Positions 6,623 to 14,076 of a stretch of 16,526 bases of DNA are shown here, piece by piece; within the stretch, counting starts at the first letter, position 1; each line of letters starts with the position of its first letter. Location of the stretch: the NCBI GenBank assembly GCA_913009765.1, contig CAJVYT010000042.1, forward strand, positions 1 to 16,526, written 5' to 3'. Below the pieces are notes generated by a model. It did not search any database, was not told where the DNA came from, and saw nothing but the letters and a program-made list of their open reading frames with translations. The position numbers were made by a program, and so were the translations under genes. The DNA comes from an uncultured candidate division Zixibacteria bacterium. Lineage in GTDB: Bacteria; Zixibacteria; MSB-5A5; GN15; FEB-12.

Positions 6623-6628
6623 AAACCG

Positions 6629-7855
6629 ATGAGTTACGAGACATTTATAGCAAACAGATATATGAAATCAGGGAAAAAATTTCTCTCTGTTTCAACATGG
6701 ATTTCTATCGTGGGAGTGATGTTAGGTGTTGGCGTTGTCTGTTTTGTGATGGCACTGCATAATGGATTCTCATCAGAAATCCGTACTCGATTATTAGGGA
6801 CAACTTCACATATTTCAATCTTTCCTAAACAAAGTGAAATTATTGAAGATTATATGCCGCTTGTCAAAAAAGTAGAAGCTATCGATGGGGTCGTTGCTGC
6901 TTCGCCGTTTATTTATTATAAAACTGCCATTTCTTCAGCATCCGGCGGTGATGGTGTCATGATTCGAGGTATTATACCCGATTTAGAAGAAAAAACTGCC
7001 AATATTAAAAAAGATATCATCCTTGGAGAATATGATTTTCGTCCATTAATCACCGATGATGATACTATCCCCGGGATGGTAATGGGCAAACAGCTTGCCG
7101 ATAGATTAGGAGTGTATCTTGGAGAGTCAGTTGTACTTTATTCGTTAAATAAAGAGACTCTTTCCCGTAAAGCACGCCCCAGAGTTGCCAAATTTTATAT
7201 CTCCGGTATTTTTGAAACAGGTATGAATGAGTTTGACGGACAGCTTGCATATATATCTCTTGAAGCTGCCCAAAAATTATTTAAAACCGGCAACGGAGTA
7301 ACGGCGATTCATCTTAAACTTGAAGATATCTATATGGCAGAAGACTTATCTCCTATAATTGATGGAGTATTAGATTTCAAATATGATGTTGTCCCATGGA
7401 ACGTGTTATACAAACAACTTTTTACGTGGATAGAAATTGAAAAAATTGTGCTAATGCTTGGATTTCTTTTAATAATACTGGTCGCTGCTTTTTCAATTAT
7501 TTCAACTTTAGTGATGATGACTATGGAAAAACGTCAGGAAATAGGCATTTTAAAGACAATTGGCGTAACTCCGTCATCTATTCGTAAGATATTTATTTAT
7601 AATGGGTTATGGATTGGTATTGGCGGTGTCTTTGCCGGCTGGTTATTGGCAATAACTGCAATTATTATTCAAAATCAATTTGAAATAATATCACTGCCGC
7701 CGGATATCTATTTTATCTCATATTTGCCTTTTGTTATCAAATGGTATGAATTTTTACTTGCCGGGGTGGTTACTGTCTTTATTTGTTTTTTAGCGGCACT
7801 TTTTCCGGCTCATCAGGCGGCAAAACTCTCGGTTATCAAGGTTTTACGGAAATAA
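6629..7855 (+). CDS. lolC: LolC/LolE-type lipoprotein-releasing ABC transporter permease
   Basis: 408 aa from the ATG at 6629; an upstream in-frame TTG (6593) would overlap the promoter and adds residues atypical for the family. The N-terminus (YETFIANRYMKSGKKFLSVS) is the usual LolC/E opening, followed by a first membrane helix (about 21-44). A large periplasmic domain follows (about 45-270). The FtsX-type region has three more helices (about 272-296, 318-346, 374-394) and the cytoplasmic coupling segment MEKRQEIGILKTIG. The ATPase partner gene follows 97 bp later. The complex releases outer-membrane lipoproteins from the inner membrane to the periplasmic carrier LolA. Only one permease gene is present, so the transporter is probably a homodimer (LolF-like single type) unless a second copy lies elsewhere. 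LolC versus LolE cannot be decided from sequence. Confidence 0.9.
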   Translation: MSYETFIANRYMKSGKKFLSVSTWISIVGVMLGVGVVCFVMALHNGFSSEIRTRLLGTTSHISIFPKQSEIIEDYMPLVKKVEAIDGVVAASPFIYYKTAISSASGGDGVMIRGIIPDLEEKTANIKKDIILGEYDFRPLITDDDTIPGMVMGKQLADRLGVYLGESVVLYSLNKETLSRKARPRVAKFYISGIFETGMNEFDGQLAYISLEAAQKLFKTGNGVTAIHLKLEDIYMAEDLSPIIDGVLDFKYDVVPWNVLYKQLFTWIEIEKIVLMLGFLLIILVAAFSIISTLVMMTMEKRQEIGILKTIGVTPSSIRKIFIYNGLWIGIGGVFAGWLLAITAIIIQNQFEIISLPPDIYFISYLPFVIKWYEFLLAGVVTVFICFLAALFPAHQAAKLSVIKVLRK

Positions 7856-7952
7856 TTATAACAATGATTTTGATTATAAATTAAAGAGTTTTCATCTATT
7901 GCCGATTTTAGAGGTATATGGATATGAAGAAATTGGAGTTCAAATAAAATAA

Positions 7953-8639
7953 ATGATGAATGAACATTACATCTTATCAGCCAAAGATATACACAGGGAT
8001 TTTTCTACCTTGCATGAACCTTTATCTGTCTTAAAAGGCGTAAATTTGGATATTAAACCTTACGAAACAGCAGTTGTAACCGGAGCATCCGGTATAGGTA
8101 AGTCAACTCTGTTACACATCTTAGGTGGACTTGACAAACCGACAAAAGGTCATGTTGTTATTGACGGTGAATCGATAAACGGAAAATCTGAAGAAGCTTT
8201 AGCTCGGTTTAGAAATGCCAAAATAGGTTTTGTTTTTCAATTTCATTATCTGTTGGAAGATTTTTCTGCTTTGGAAAATGTGATGATTCCGATGATGGTT
8301 GCCGGACAAAACAAGAGGGATTCAGTCTCAAATGCGGAACACTTACTGGAACTTGTTGGTTTAATAGATAGAAGAGATCATCGTCCGGCAGAACTTTCCG
8401 GAGGTGAGCAACAACGTATTGCGGTTGCTCGTGCCTTAGCAAATTCTCCTGAACTGGTGATTGCTGATGAACCTTCCGGGAATTTAGACAGAGAAACCGG
8501 ACAAAAACTTCATGAGTTGATGATGAAATTAAACGATGAAAAGAAAATTACTTTTTTAATAGCCACCCACAATCAAGATTTGTCTAACCAATGTATGAGA
8601 CATTTTCAGATTGTTGACGGCGTTTTACATGAGTGTTAA
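7953..8639 (+). CDS. lolD: LolD-type lipoprotein-release ABC transporter ATPase
   Basis: 228 aa, the normal length. Walker [10 protein letters not shown] (44-52), Q-loop in [18 protein letters not shown] (Gln96), ABC signature LSGGEQQR (148-155), Walker B LVIADE (168-173) with SGNLD, and the switch histidine His206 (ATHNQDL) are all intact. The FQFHxLL(x)xFxALENV pattern is typical of LolD within the MacB/LolD/FtsE group. It powers the permease encoded just upstream. The start is the first of two tandem ATGs (7953); the only Shine-Dalgarno-like sequence (GGAG) is rather far away. It is 16 nt from mcsA, so the transporter and the protein-arginine-kinase genes are probably one operon. Confidence 0.93.
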   Translation: MMNEHYILSAKDIHRDFSTLHEPLSVLKGVNLDIKPYETAVVTGASGIGKSTLLHILGGLDKPTKGHVVIDGESINGKSEEALARFRNAKIGFVFQFHYLLEDFSALENVMIPMMVAGQNKRDSVSNAEHLLELVGLIDRRDHRPAELSGGEQQRIAVARALANSPELVIADEPSGNLDRETGQKLHELMMKLNDEKKITFLIATHNQDLSNQCMRHFQIVDGVLHEC

Positions 8640-8655
8640 TGAAGTAGGTGAATTT

Positions 8656-9186
8656 ATGCTATGTCAAGATTGTAATAAAAGAGAAGCTCAAGTTAATTTT
8701 ACACAGATAAAAAACAATGTGCAGTCTACACTGTCTTTGTGTAATGAATGTGCTGCTGCCCGAGGATTTCATTCTCCTTTAGATAATATACCATTTCCAT
8801 TGGCAGATATTTTATCCGGTTTGGCAGCGAACCTTCCAATGCAAAAACAAATTGCTCAAGAAGAATCAATTAGTTGCTCAGGCTGTGGTTTAACTTTTGA
8901 TGAATTTACTCGTCAAGGTAGATTTGGATGCGGCGAATGTTATACAGCATTTCGGAGCCGCTTGGAAATGATTATGAGAAAAATTCACGGTGCATCAATG
9001 CACAGAGGCAAAACCCCTTCATTTGCAATTACCGACGAGGGCAATGCTGAAACTTTTTCTGTCAAAGAAGAAGAACGACTCAAAGACGAATTACAAAAAG
9101 CAATCAGTTCAGAAGATTTTGAACGGGCGGCTGAAATAAGAGATAAATTAAAATCGCTCCAAGACTCAATCTCTATTGAGAATTAA
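8656..9186 (+). CDS. mcsA: McsA, zinc-binding activator of the protein-arginine kinase
   Basis: 176 aa from the ATG at 8656, preceded by AGGTGA at good distance; the reading frame is open further upstream but without family similarity. Four CxxC pairs are visible: C3/C6, C29/C32, C74/C77 and C92/C95, enough for two zinc sites. The C-terminus (about 138-170) is a UVR motif (LQKAISSEDFERAAEIRDKL) like that in ClpC and UvrB. In Bacillus and Staphylococcus McsA binds and activates the kinase McsB and helps bring substrates to ClpC. Here the gene is followed 9 nt later by mcsB. The paired Cys motifs are complete, so a heat- or thiol-stress-sensing role is plausible. Confidence 0.93.
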   Translation: MLCQDCNKREAQVNFTQIKNNVQSTLSLCNECAAARGFHSPLDNIPFPLADILSGLAANLPMQKQIAQEESISCSGCGLTFDEFTRQGRFGCGECYTAFRSRLEMIMRKIHGASMHRGKTPSFAITDEGNAETFSVKEEERLKDELQKAISSEDFERAAEIRDKLKSLQDSISIEN

Positions 9187-9195
9187 AGGGAGAAT

Positions 9196-10260
9196 ATGTT
9201 ACATACAATGTTTGATGAAATGGCAAAATCTCCGGCGGCTTGGCTTTCAAGTAATGGAAAAGAATCTTTAGTTGTTCTTTCTACACGAGTTCGTCTCGCC
9301 CGAAATATTAGCGGGTGCAATTTCCCGGAGTCTGCTGATATAGAAACGAAAAAAAGAGTTATCAGTTATGTTGACTCGGTTGTAGCACGGTCAAAACAAA
9401 TGAGTGACGGTACCTATATTAAAGCAGCCGATATTAATGCACTTGATAAAGATTTCCTTATTGAAAGACATCTTATCTCTCCTGTTTTTCTAAATGACGA
9501 ATTTGATAAAGCACTGTTTATTTCAGATAATGAACAGGTCTCAATTATGGTAAACGAAGAAGATCACTTACGGATACAGGCTCTCTCCGCAGGACTTGAT
9601 CCACAAGGTTCTTTTGAGCTTGCGATGAAATATGAAAATGAAATCAGCAAATATTTAGAATTTAACTACGATGCCGATTTTGGGTATTTGACATCCTGTC
9701 CGACAAATGCAGGTACCGGTATGAGAACATCGGTGTTGATTCATCTGCCCGGATTAGTCCTCACTCGTGAAATTGATAAAGTTATTTCTCATATTACTCG
9801 TTCCGGTTTAATTGTAAGAGGGTTCTATGGTGAAGGTTCCGATGTGCTGGGAAATTTATTCCAAATATCAAACCAAACCACACTTGGTGTCACAGAAGAA
9901 GAAATTCTGAAGCAGATTGAACGAATAACTAACGAAATTATAGAAAAAGAAACATCAGCACGTAATAGACTTATTGAAGAAACATCTGAAATAATAGAAG
10001 ACAAAATTTGGCGTGCTTATGGAATTTTAAAAAATGCCAGAGTGTTGACATCTGAAGAAGTGATGAATTTGCTTTCTGCTGTTCGTTTAGGACATGCTAC
10101 AAAAATGCTTGATTTCTTGGATGTGGGATTAATTAATGATATATTACTATTATCCCAGCCGGCTCATTTACAAAAATATTATGGGTCTGAAATGGATAAT
10201 AACAGACGTGATTTTGTTCGTGCTCAAATGGTACGTGAAAAATTGCGTGACCAAAAATAA
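9196..10260 (+). CDS. mcsB: McsB protein-arginine kinase
   Basis: 354 aa, the usual length. It has the phosphagen-kinase (guanido kinase) fold: STRVRLARN (29-37), IMVNEEDHLRIQ with the catalytic acidic pair near Glu121/Glu122, SCPTNAGTGMRTS with the reactive Cys168, and RGFYGEGSD. The C-terminal RDFVRA (338-343) matches the RDxxRA motif that binds phospho-arginine allosterically in Gram-positive McsB, so self-regulation is probably conserved. McsB phosphorylates arginine side chains of misfolded proteins, marking them for ClpC-ClpP. A Shine-Dalgarno (AGGGAG) precedes the ATG. There is no ctsR gene next door, so the classic repressor target is not evident. Confidence 0.95.
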   Translation: MLHTMFDEMAKSPAAWLSSNGKESLVVLSTRVRLARNISGCNFPESADIETKKRVISYVDSVVARSKQMSDGTYIKAADINALDKDFLIERHLISPVFLNDEFDKALFISDNEQVSIMVNEEDHLRIQALSAGLDPQGSFELAMKYENEISKYLEFNYDADFGYLTSCPTNAGTGMRTSVLIHLPGLVLTREIDKVISHITRSGLIVRGFYGEGSDVLGNLFQISNQTTLGVTEEEILKQIERITNEIIEKETSARNRLIEETSEIIEDKIWRAYGILKNARVLTSEEVMNLLSAVRLGHATKMLDFLDVGLINDILLLSQPAHLQKYYGSEMDNNRRDFVRAQMVREKLRDQK

Positions 10261-10269
10261 AAAAACAGC

Positions 10270-10298
10270 TTGGATGTTTTTTACTACGAAAAGATAAT
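10270..10298 (+). promoter_or_regulatory. Possible internal promoter for clpC
   Basis: TTGGAT (10270-10275) and GATAAT (10293-10298) are 17 nt apart in the 64-bp gap between mcsB and clpC. This would allow separate clpC expression. Both boxes are imperfect, so this is tentative. Confidence 0.35.
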
Positions 10299-10324
10299 GT
10301 TAGATATATAAAGGATGAAATGTC

Positions 10325-12775
10325 ATGAATGAAATGTTCACCGAAAGTGCTCGTAAAGCAATAGAGTATGCACGTGATGAAGCATCACGACTGAGACATG
10401 ACTATATTGGCACAGAGCATCTGCTCCTTGGATTAGTTCGGCTTAGTGACGGACGTGCTGTTGAAATTATAACCAATCTTGGATTGGAACTTGCTGACTT
10501 ACGGATATCAATTGAAGAAGTTGTACAGCCTTCTGGCGGAACAATGACAATGGGACAGCTTCCCTTAACAGCCCGTGCCAAAAAAACACTTGAAGTGTCA
10601 GGTCAAGAAGCAAGAGCTTTGCAGTCAAAAGATATTGATACTGAACATATTCTTTTAGCATTATTAAAAGATGAAGAAGGGGTCGCATCACAAGTCCTTT
10701 CCGGTTATGAAATTGATTATAAAGAAGCTTATGAAGAGCTCAAAAATATTCAAAATGGCAAACCGTCATCATTTAAGAAGAAACGTAAAAAATCTAAAAC
10801 TCCTGCCTTAGACCATTTTGGCAGAGATCTTACAGAGCTAGCCCGTCGGGGAGTGCTTGACCCGATTATCGGACGGGAATATGAAATTGAACGTGTTGCC
10901 CAAGTTCTTTCTCGACGCAAAAAAAATAATCCTGTCTTAATTGGTGAACCGGGAGTTGGTAAAACTGCTATTGCCGAAGGTCTTGCCCAACGCATTGTTG
11001 AAAACAAAGTACCGCAAACTCTTGAAAATAAAAGAGTCGTCACGCTTGATATGGCATCACTTGTTGCGGGTACAAAATATCGGGGACAGTTTGAAGAACG
11101 TTTGAAAGCTGTGATGACAGAAATTATCAATGCAACTGATGTTATTATTTTTATAGATGAATTACATACTATCGTTGGTGCCGGTGGTGCTGAAGGTTCT
11201 TTGGATGCCTCAAATATCTTTAAACCTTCACTGGCTCGTGGTGAACTACGCTGTATCGGAGCAACTACACTTAACGAATATAGAAAATATATCGAAAAAG
11301 ACGGTGCCTTAGACCGCCGTTTCCAAACTGTTATGGTAGAACCACCGTCTGAAAGTGATACTATTAAAATATTAAAAGGTCTGCGTGTGAAGTATGAAGA
11401 TCATCATCAACTAAATATTTCCGATGATGCTATCGAAACCGCTGTAAAACTTTCTAACAGATATGTCCCCGGTAAATTTCAACCGGATAAGGCGATTGAC
11501 TTAATTGATGAAGCCGGTTCAAGGGCTCATCTTGCAACCTATACACGACCGGAAAAATTTGCTGAAATCGAAACAGAGTTAGATGAACTGCAAGAGAAAA
11601 AAGAAGAGGCAGTGAAAAATCAGGCGTTTGAAACTGCTGCCCAACTTCGTGATGATATTAAAATCAAACGTGATGAACTTTCTACTTTACAGGAAGAGTG
11701 GGAAGAAAACAGAAAAAATAATAAAGTTACCTTAAGTGGTGAAGATGTTGCTTCTGTTCTTGCCAAAATTACCGGTATACCTCTTTTCCGTCTTGAGGAA
11801 AACGAATCAAAACGATTGATTAATATGGAAGAAGAACTCAAGAAAACTATTATCGGTCAGGAAGATGCTATTAAATCTATTTCGCAGTCAATCCGCCGTG
11901 CCAGAGCAGGCTTGGGTGACCCACGCCGTCCGATTGGTTCCTTTATTTTCTTAGGACCAACCGGTGTAGGTAAAACAGAACTTGCCCGTACATTATCTGA
12001 GTTCTTGTTTGAAGATGCCGATTCACTTATTCGAATTGATATGTCTGAATACATGGAAAAATTTGCAGTCTCTCGTTTAATTGGTGCTCCTCCGGGGTAT
12101 GTTGGATATGAAGAGGGCGGTCAACTGACTGAAAAAGTCAGGCGTAAACCTTATTCTGTTGTACTGCTTGATGAAATCGAAAAAGCTCATCCTGATGTAT
12201 TTAATATTCTGCTGCAGTTGATGGATGATGGTACTTTAACTGATTCATTCGGACGAAAAGTTGATTTCCGCAATACCGTTGTCATCATGACATCGAATAT
12301 TGGGACTCGTCAATTACGTGATAACAAAACTGTCGGATTTGGTGCTGAAGCATCTGATTCATCTTTTTCCGGTATGACTAAAAAAATTATGGAAGAATTG
12401 AAAAAAATGTTCAATCCGGAACTACTCAACCGTATTGATGAAACTATCGTATTCCATTCTCTTGACAAAAGTCATATCAAACAGATTATTGAAATTCTTG
12501 TTGAAGATATTGCATCTCGTTTGGCTAATAAAGGTATTAGTTTTAATTTAACAGAAGAAGCCAAAGATTTTCTTGCCGATAATGGATACGAACCGGAATA
12601 TGGTGCAAGACCGCTTAAACGTGCCTTGCAGAAATATCTTGAAGACCCGCTTGCCGAAGAAATCTTGCGTGGTCAATATGCCGGTGACATTGATTTGAAA
12701 ATTACAGTTGAAGATGATCATTTGAAATTTGATTTTGAGTCTCAAAAAGACAATTTAAACGAAACTGTTGCATAA
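10325..12775 (+). CDS. clpC: ClpC, AAA+ unfoldase of the Clp protease
   Basis: 816 aa. The N-terminal double Clp repeat (about 1-145) retains glutamates at the phospho-arginine-binding positions (Glu31 in GTEHLL, Glu107 in DTEHIL), matching its kinase neighbour. The first AAA+ module has Walker A GEPGVGKT (207-214) and Walker B FIDE (276-279). A UVR/coiled-coil middle domain follows (about 420-460). The second module has Walker A GPTGVGKT (544-551), pore loop GYVGYEEGG (591-599) and Walker B VVLLDE (612-617). A VGF tripeptide (670-672) sits where ClpC docks onto ClpP. The protein unfolds arginine-phosphorylated or adaptor-delivered substrates and feeds them to ClpP, whose gene is not in this window. 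The UVR middle domain and VGF loop separate it from ClpB and ClpA. AAGGA precedes the ATG. It is last in the run and is followed by a strong terminator. Confidence 0.96.
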   Translation: MNEMFTESARKAIEYARDEASRLRHDYIGTEHLLLGLVRLSDGRAVEIITNLGLELADLRISIEEVVQPSGGTMTMGQLPLTARAKKTLEVSGQEARALQSKDIDTEHILLALLKDEEGVASQVLSGYEIDYKEAYEELKNIQNGKPSSFKKKRKKSKTPALDHFGRDLTELARRGVLDPIIGREYEIERVAQVLSRRKKNNPVLIGEPGVGKTAIAEGLAQRIVENKVPQTLENKRVVTLDMASLVAGTKYRGQFEERLKAVMTEIINATDVIIFIDELHTIVGAGGAEGSLDASNIFKPSLARGELRCIGATTLNEYRKYIEKDGALDRRFQTVMVEPPSESDTIKILKGLRVKYEDHHQLNISDDAIETAVKLSNRYVPGKFQPDKAIDLIDEAGSRAHLATYTRPEKFAEIETELDELQEKKEEAVKNQAFETAAQLRDDIKIKRDELSTLQEEWEENRKNNKVTLSGEDVASVLAKITGIPLFRLEENESKRLINMEEELKKTIIGQEDAIKSISQSIRRARAGLGDPRRPIGSFIFLGPTGVGKTELARTLSEFLFEDADSLIRIDMSEYMEKFAVSRLIGAPPGYVGYEEGGQLTEKVRRKPYSVVLLDEIEKAHPDVFNILLQLMDDGTLTDSFGRKVDFRNTVVIMTSNIGTRQLRDNKTVGFGAEASDSSFSGMTKKIMEELKKMFNPELLNRIDETIVFHSLDKSHIKQIIEILVEDIASRLANKGISFNLTEEAKDFLADNGYEPEYGARPLKRALQKYLEDPLAEEILRGQYAGDIDLKITVEDDHLKFDFESQKDNLNETVA

Positions 12776-12801
12776 TTCAGATACAGTTTATTAATTTCTA
12801 A

Positions 12802-12835
12802 AACAGCCGATTTTTTAAAAATCGGCTGTTTTTTT
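12802..12835 (+). terminator. Intrinsic terminator of the lol-mcs-clpC operon
   Basis: AACAGCCGATTTTT pairs perfectly with AAAAATCGGCTGTT (the central AT being the turn) and continues into a T-run ending at 12835. It lies 27 nt after the clpC stop codon. A weaker AT-rich hairpin with TTTTT (CAGTTT/AAACTG, 12849-12874) follows and may back it up. Confidence 0.92.
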
Positions 12836-12897
12836 ACCAAATATATACCAGTTTTAAAATGTTAAACTGTTTTTAACCAATAACTTGCAAAAAGATG

Positions 12898-12925
12898 TTG
12901 CATTAATCTTCTGTTGTGTTATAAT
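12898..12925 (+). promoter_or_regulatory. Promoter of rpmA
   Basis: TTGCAT (12898-12903) and a perfect TATAAT (12920-12925) are 16 nt apart. The predicted start near 12932 gives a leader of about 100 nt before rpmA. Confidence 0.65.
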
Positions 12926-12926
12926 T

Positions 12927-12983
12927 GGTGGCTACAATCGAAAGATTGAGAAGTCACCCTGAGTCCGCCTAGGCGGAAAGGGT
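12927..12983 (+). promoter_or_regulatory. Structured leader of rpmA with two overlapping hairpins
   Basis: Hairpin 1: GGTGGCT/AGTCACC (12927-12933 with 12952-12958) enclosing CAATC-GAAA-GATTG with a GNRA tetraloop. Hairpin 2: CCCT/AGGG (12957-12960 with 12979-12982) enclosing CCGCC-TA-GGCGG. The two share bases 12957-12958, so their full lengths exclude each other. Hairpin 2 belongs to a dispersed palindrome family also found near 2.06-2.12 kb. The predicted transcription start lies inside the 5' arm of hairpin 1, so its full form needs an upstream start. Confidence 0.4.
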
Positions 12984-13031
12984 AAGCATTTGAGATAGAA
13001 AAAGAATTGTTAAAATATACGAGGTTTTATT

Positions 13032-13304
13032 ATGGCTCATAAAAAAGGTGTTGGTTCTACCAGAAACGGTCGGGATTCAAACGGACAACGACGCGGAACC
13101 AAACTATACTCCGGTCAGTCAATTACTGCCGGTTCTATTATTGTTCGTCAGGTTGGTTCTCCAATCAAAGCCGGCAACAATGTTGGACAGGGAAAAGACT
13201 TTACTCTTTTTGCAAAAATTGACGGTGAAGTTTGTTTTGAAAGAGTTGGCAAAACAGGTAAAAAAGTATCTGTATACAGCCAGTCCCGCCCAAAACAAAA
13301 CTAA
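13032..13304 (+). CDS. rpmA: Ribosomal protein bL27
   Basis: 90 aa. It starts [20 protein letters not shown], the conserved flexible N-terminal arm that reaches the peptidyl-transferase centre of the 50S subunit, followed by [15 protein letters not shown] and the [14 protein letters not shown] core. Unlike Firmicutes L27 it has no cleavable N-terminal extension, since the mature-type AHKK start follows the Met directly. A GAGG Shine-Dalgarno lies 8 nt before the ATG. In most bacteria rpmA follows rplU (L21) and precedes obgE; neither is here, so the gene is transcribed alone from its own promoter to its own terminator. Confidence 0.97.
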   Translation: MAHKKGVGSTRNGRDSNGQRRGTKLYSGQSITAGSIIVRQVGSPIKAGNNVGQGKDFTLFAKIDGEVCFERVGKTGKKVSVYSQSRPKQN

Positions 13305-13559
13305 CTTGTAGGTTATGTCCCCTGTGGGCTTGACAAGATTGTATCTATACAAAAAACTTGTAGGTCAGGTCTCTTAAGAGACCTGACTTTTTTTATTGCA
13401 ATTAGTATGTAGGGTTCGGGCATGCCTGAATCATTATTGTACCGACAGGGCATTGCCCTGTCTTAGCGGAATAGGCACAATTTGTAAAACATGTAAAAAC
13501 TGTTGTTAGCGGAAATGCTAAAGATTTCCGCCCTACTGATAATTTTCAAATATTCAGTA
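13305..13559. repeat. Cluster of dispersed hairpins after rpmA
   Basis: No gene is seen. Besides the terminator palindrome, the region holds TTCGGGCATGCCTGAATC (13415-13432; 16 of 18 bases match 2188-2205). It also has GACAGGGC-ATT-GCCCTGTC (13444-13462) and GCGGAAAT/ATTTCCGC with a 7-nt loop (13509-13531). The decamer ACTTGTAGGT occurs at 13304-13313 and 13356-13365, and inverted at 13992-14001, as if marking element borders. Confidence 0.65.
13364..13394 (+). terminator. Perfect palindromic terminator of rpmA
   Basis: A 24-nt perfect palindrome (GTCAGGTCTC, TTAA, GAGACCTGAC; 13364-13387) is followed by seven T. It lies 60 nt after the rpmA stop. The same hairpin core (TAGGTCAGGTCT and AGACCTGAC) occurs at 1955-1979 on the other strand, so a dispersed palindrome has been used as a terminator here. 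Confidence 0.85.
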
Positions 13560-13694
13560 ACTCCTTTCCGTCGAAGACGGAAACCAGTGCAGAAACATAT
13601 TTAACAAATTAATCGATACATCATAAACTTCTAACAACTCTTTATCAACAGACATTTTGTTCCTGTTCTGGGCTCCGTGGCAAGCACGGAGAGG
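13560..13694. repeat. 135-bp repeat, copy 1
   Basis: It matches copy 2 at 133 of 135 positions. Hairpins bound the unit at each end: TTTCCGTC-GAA-GACGGAAA on the left and CTCCGTG-GCAAG-CACGGAG on the right. On the minus strand it contains a small frame (ATG at 13655, stop at 13554-13556, 33 codons, MSVDKELLEVYDVSINLLN onward) with an AGGA box before the ATG. Whether this frame is used is unknown. Confidence 0.9.
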
Positions 13695-13783
13695 GTTGGT
13701 GGAGTAATAAAATTATCTGAGGAATCTACTTAGTATATTTATAAACTAATATTTCTTTTACACTGTAATTACGATTATACTCT

Positions 13784-13918
13784 ACTCCTTTCCGTCGAAG
13801 ACGGAAACCAGTGCAGAAACATATTTAACAAATAAATAGATACATCATAAACTTCTAACAACTCTTTATCAACAGACATTTTGTTCCTGTTCTGGGCTCC
13901 GTGGCAAGCACGGAGAGG
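13784..13918. repeat. 135-bp repeat, copy 2
   Basis: Same unit and orientation as copy 1, offset by 224 bp, with two substitutions. In the minus-strand small frame (ATG at 13879, stop at 13775-13777, 34 codons) one substitution is synonymous (Ser codon) and one changes Asn to Tyr. Sequence identity stops abruptly at both ends of the unit, as expected for a discrete element. Confidence 0.9.
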
Positions 13919-14076
13919 AGAGCAGGTAGGTAGTAAGTTTGTCGGGCTTCTCGATTTTAAAATCTGACGATTTTAAACCAACGGAACCGCAACCTACAAG
14001 TTTTTTTAATTACAAAATCTTTTTCCAACAAACTAATTGCATTCAAATATTCAATACATATATTCTACACTAAACT
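13919..14076. other. AT-rich region upstream of pcrA, possible leaderless promoter
   Basis: No gene is seen. A TACACT box (14066-14071) lies 5 nt before the pcrA ATG, with TTCAAA (14042-14047) 18 nt upstream of it. No Shine-Dalgarno is present. This copies the arrangement in front of lolC, but the boxes are weaker. An inverted ACCTACAAGT (13992-14001) followed by a T-run matches the decamer after rpmA. Confidence 0.35.

Noticed and set aside
6593..6628. TTG-initiated N-terminal extension of LolC
   Set aside because: It spans the promoter -35 and -10 boxes, has no ribosome-binding site and adds residues not typical of LolC/E.
13554..13879. 33- and 34-codon minus-strand frames in the 135-bp repeats as confirmed genes
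   Set aside because: Two copies with two differences cannot show selection for coding; listed only as part of the repeats and as a hypothesis.
13560..13918. CRISPR array
   Set aside because: Only two units, far too long (135 bp) with an 89-bp spacer, and no cas genes.
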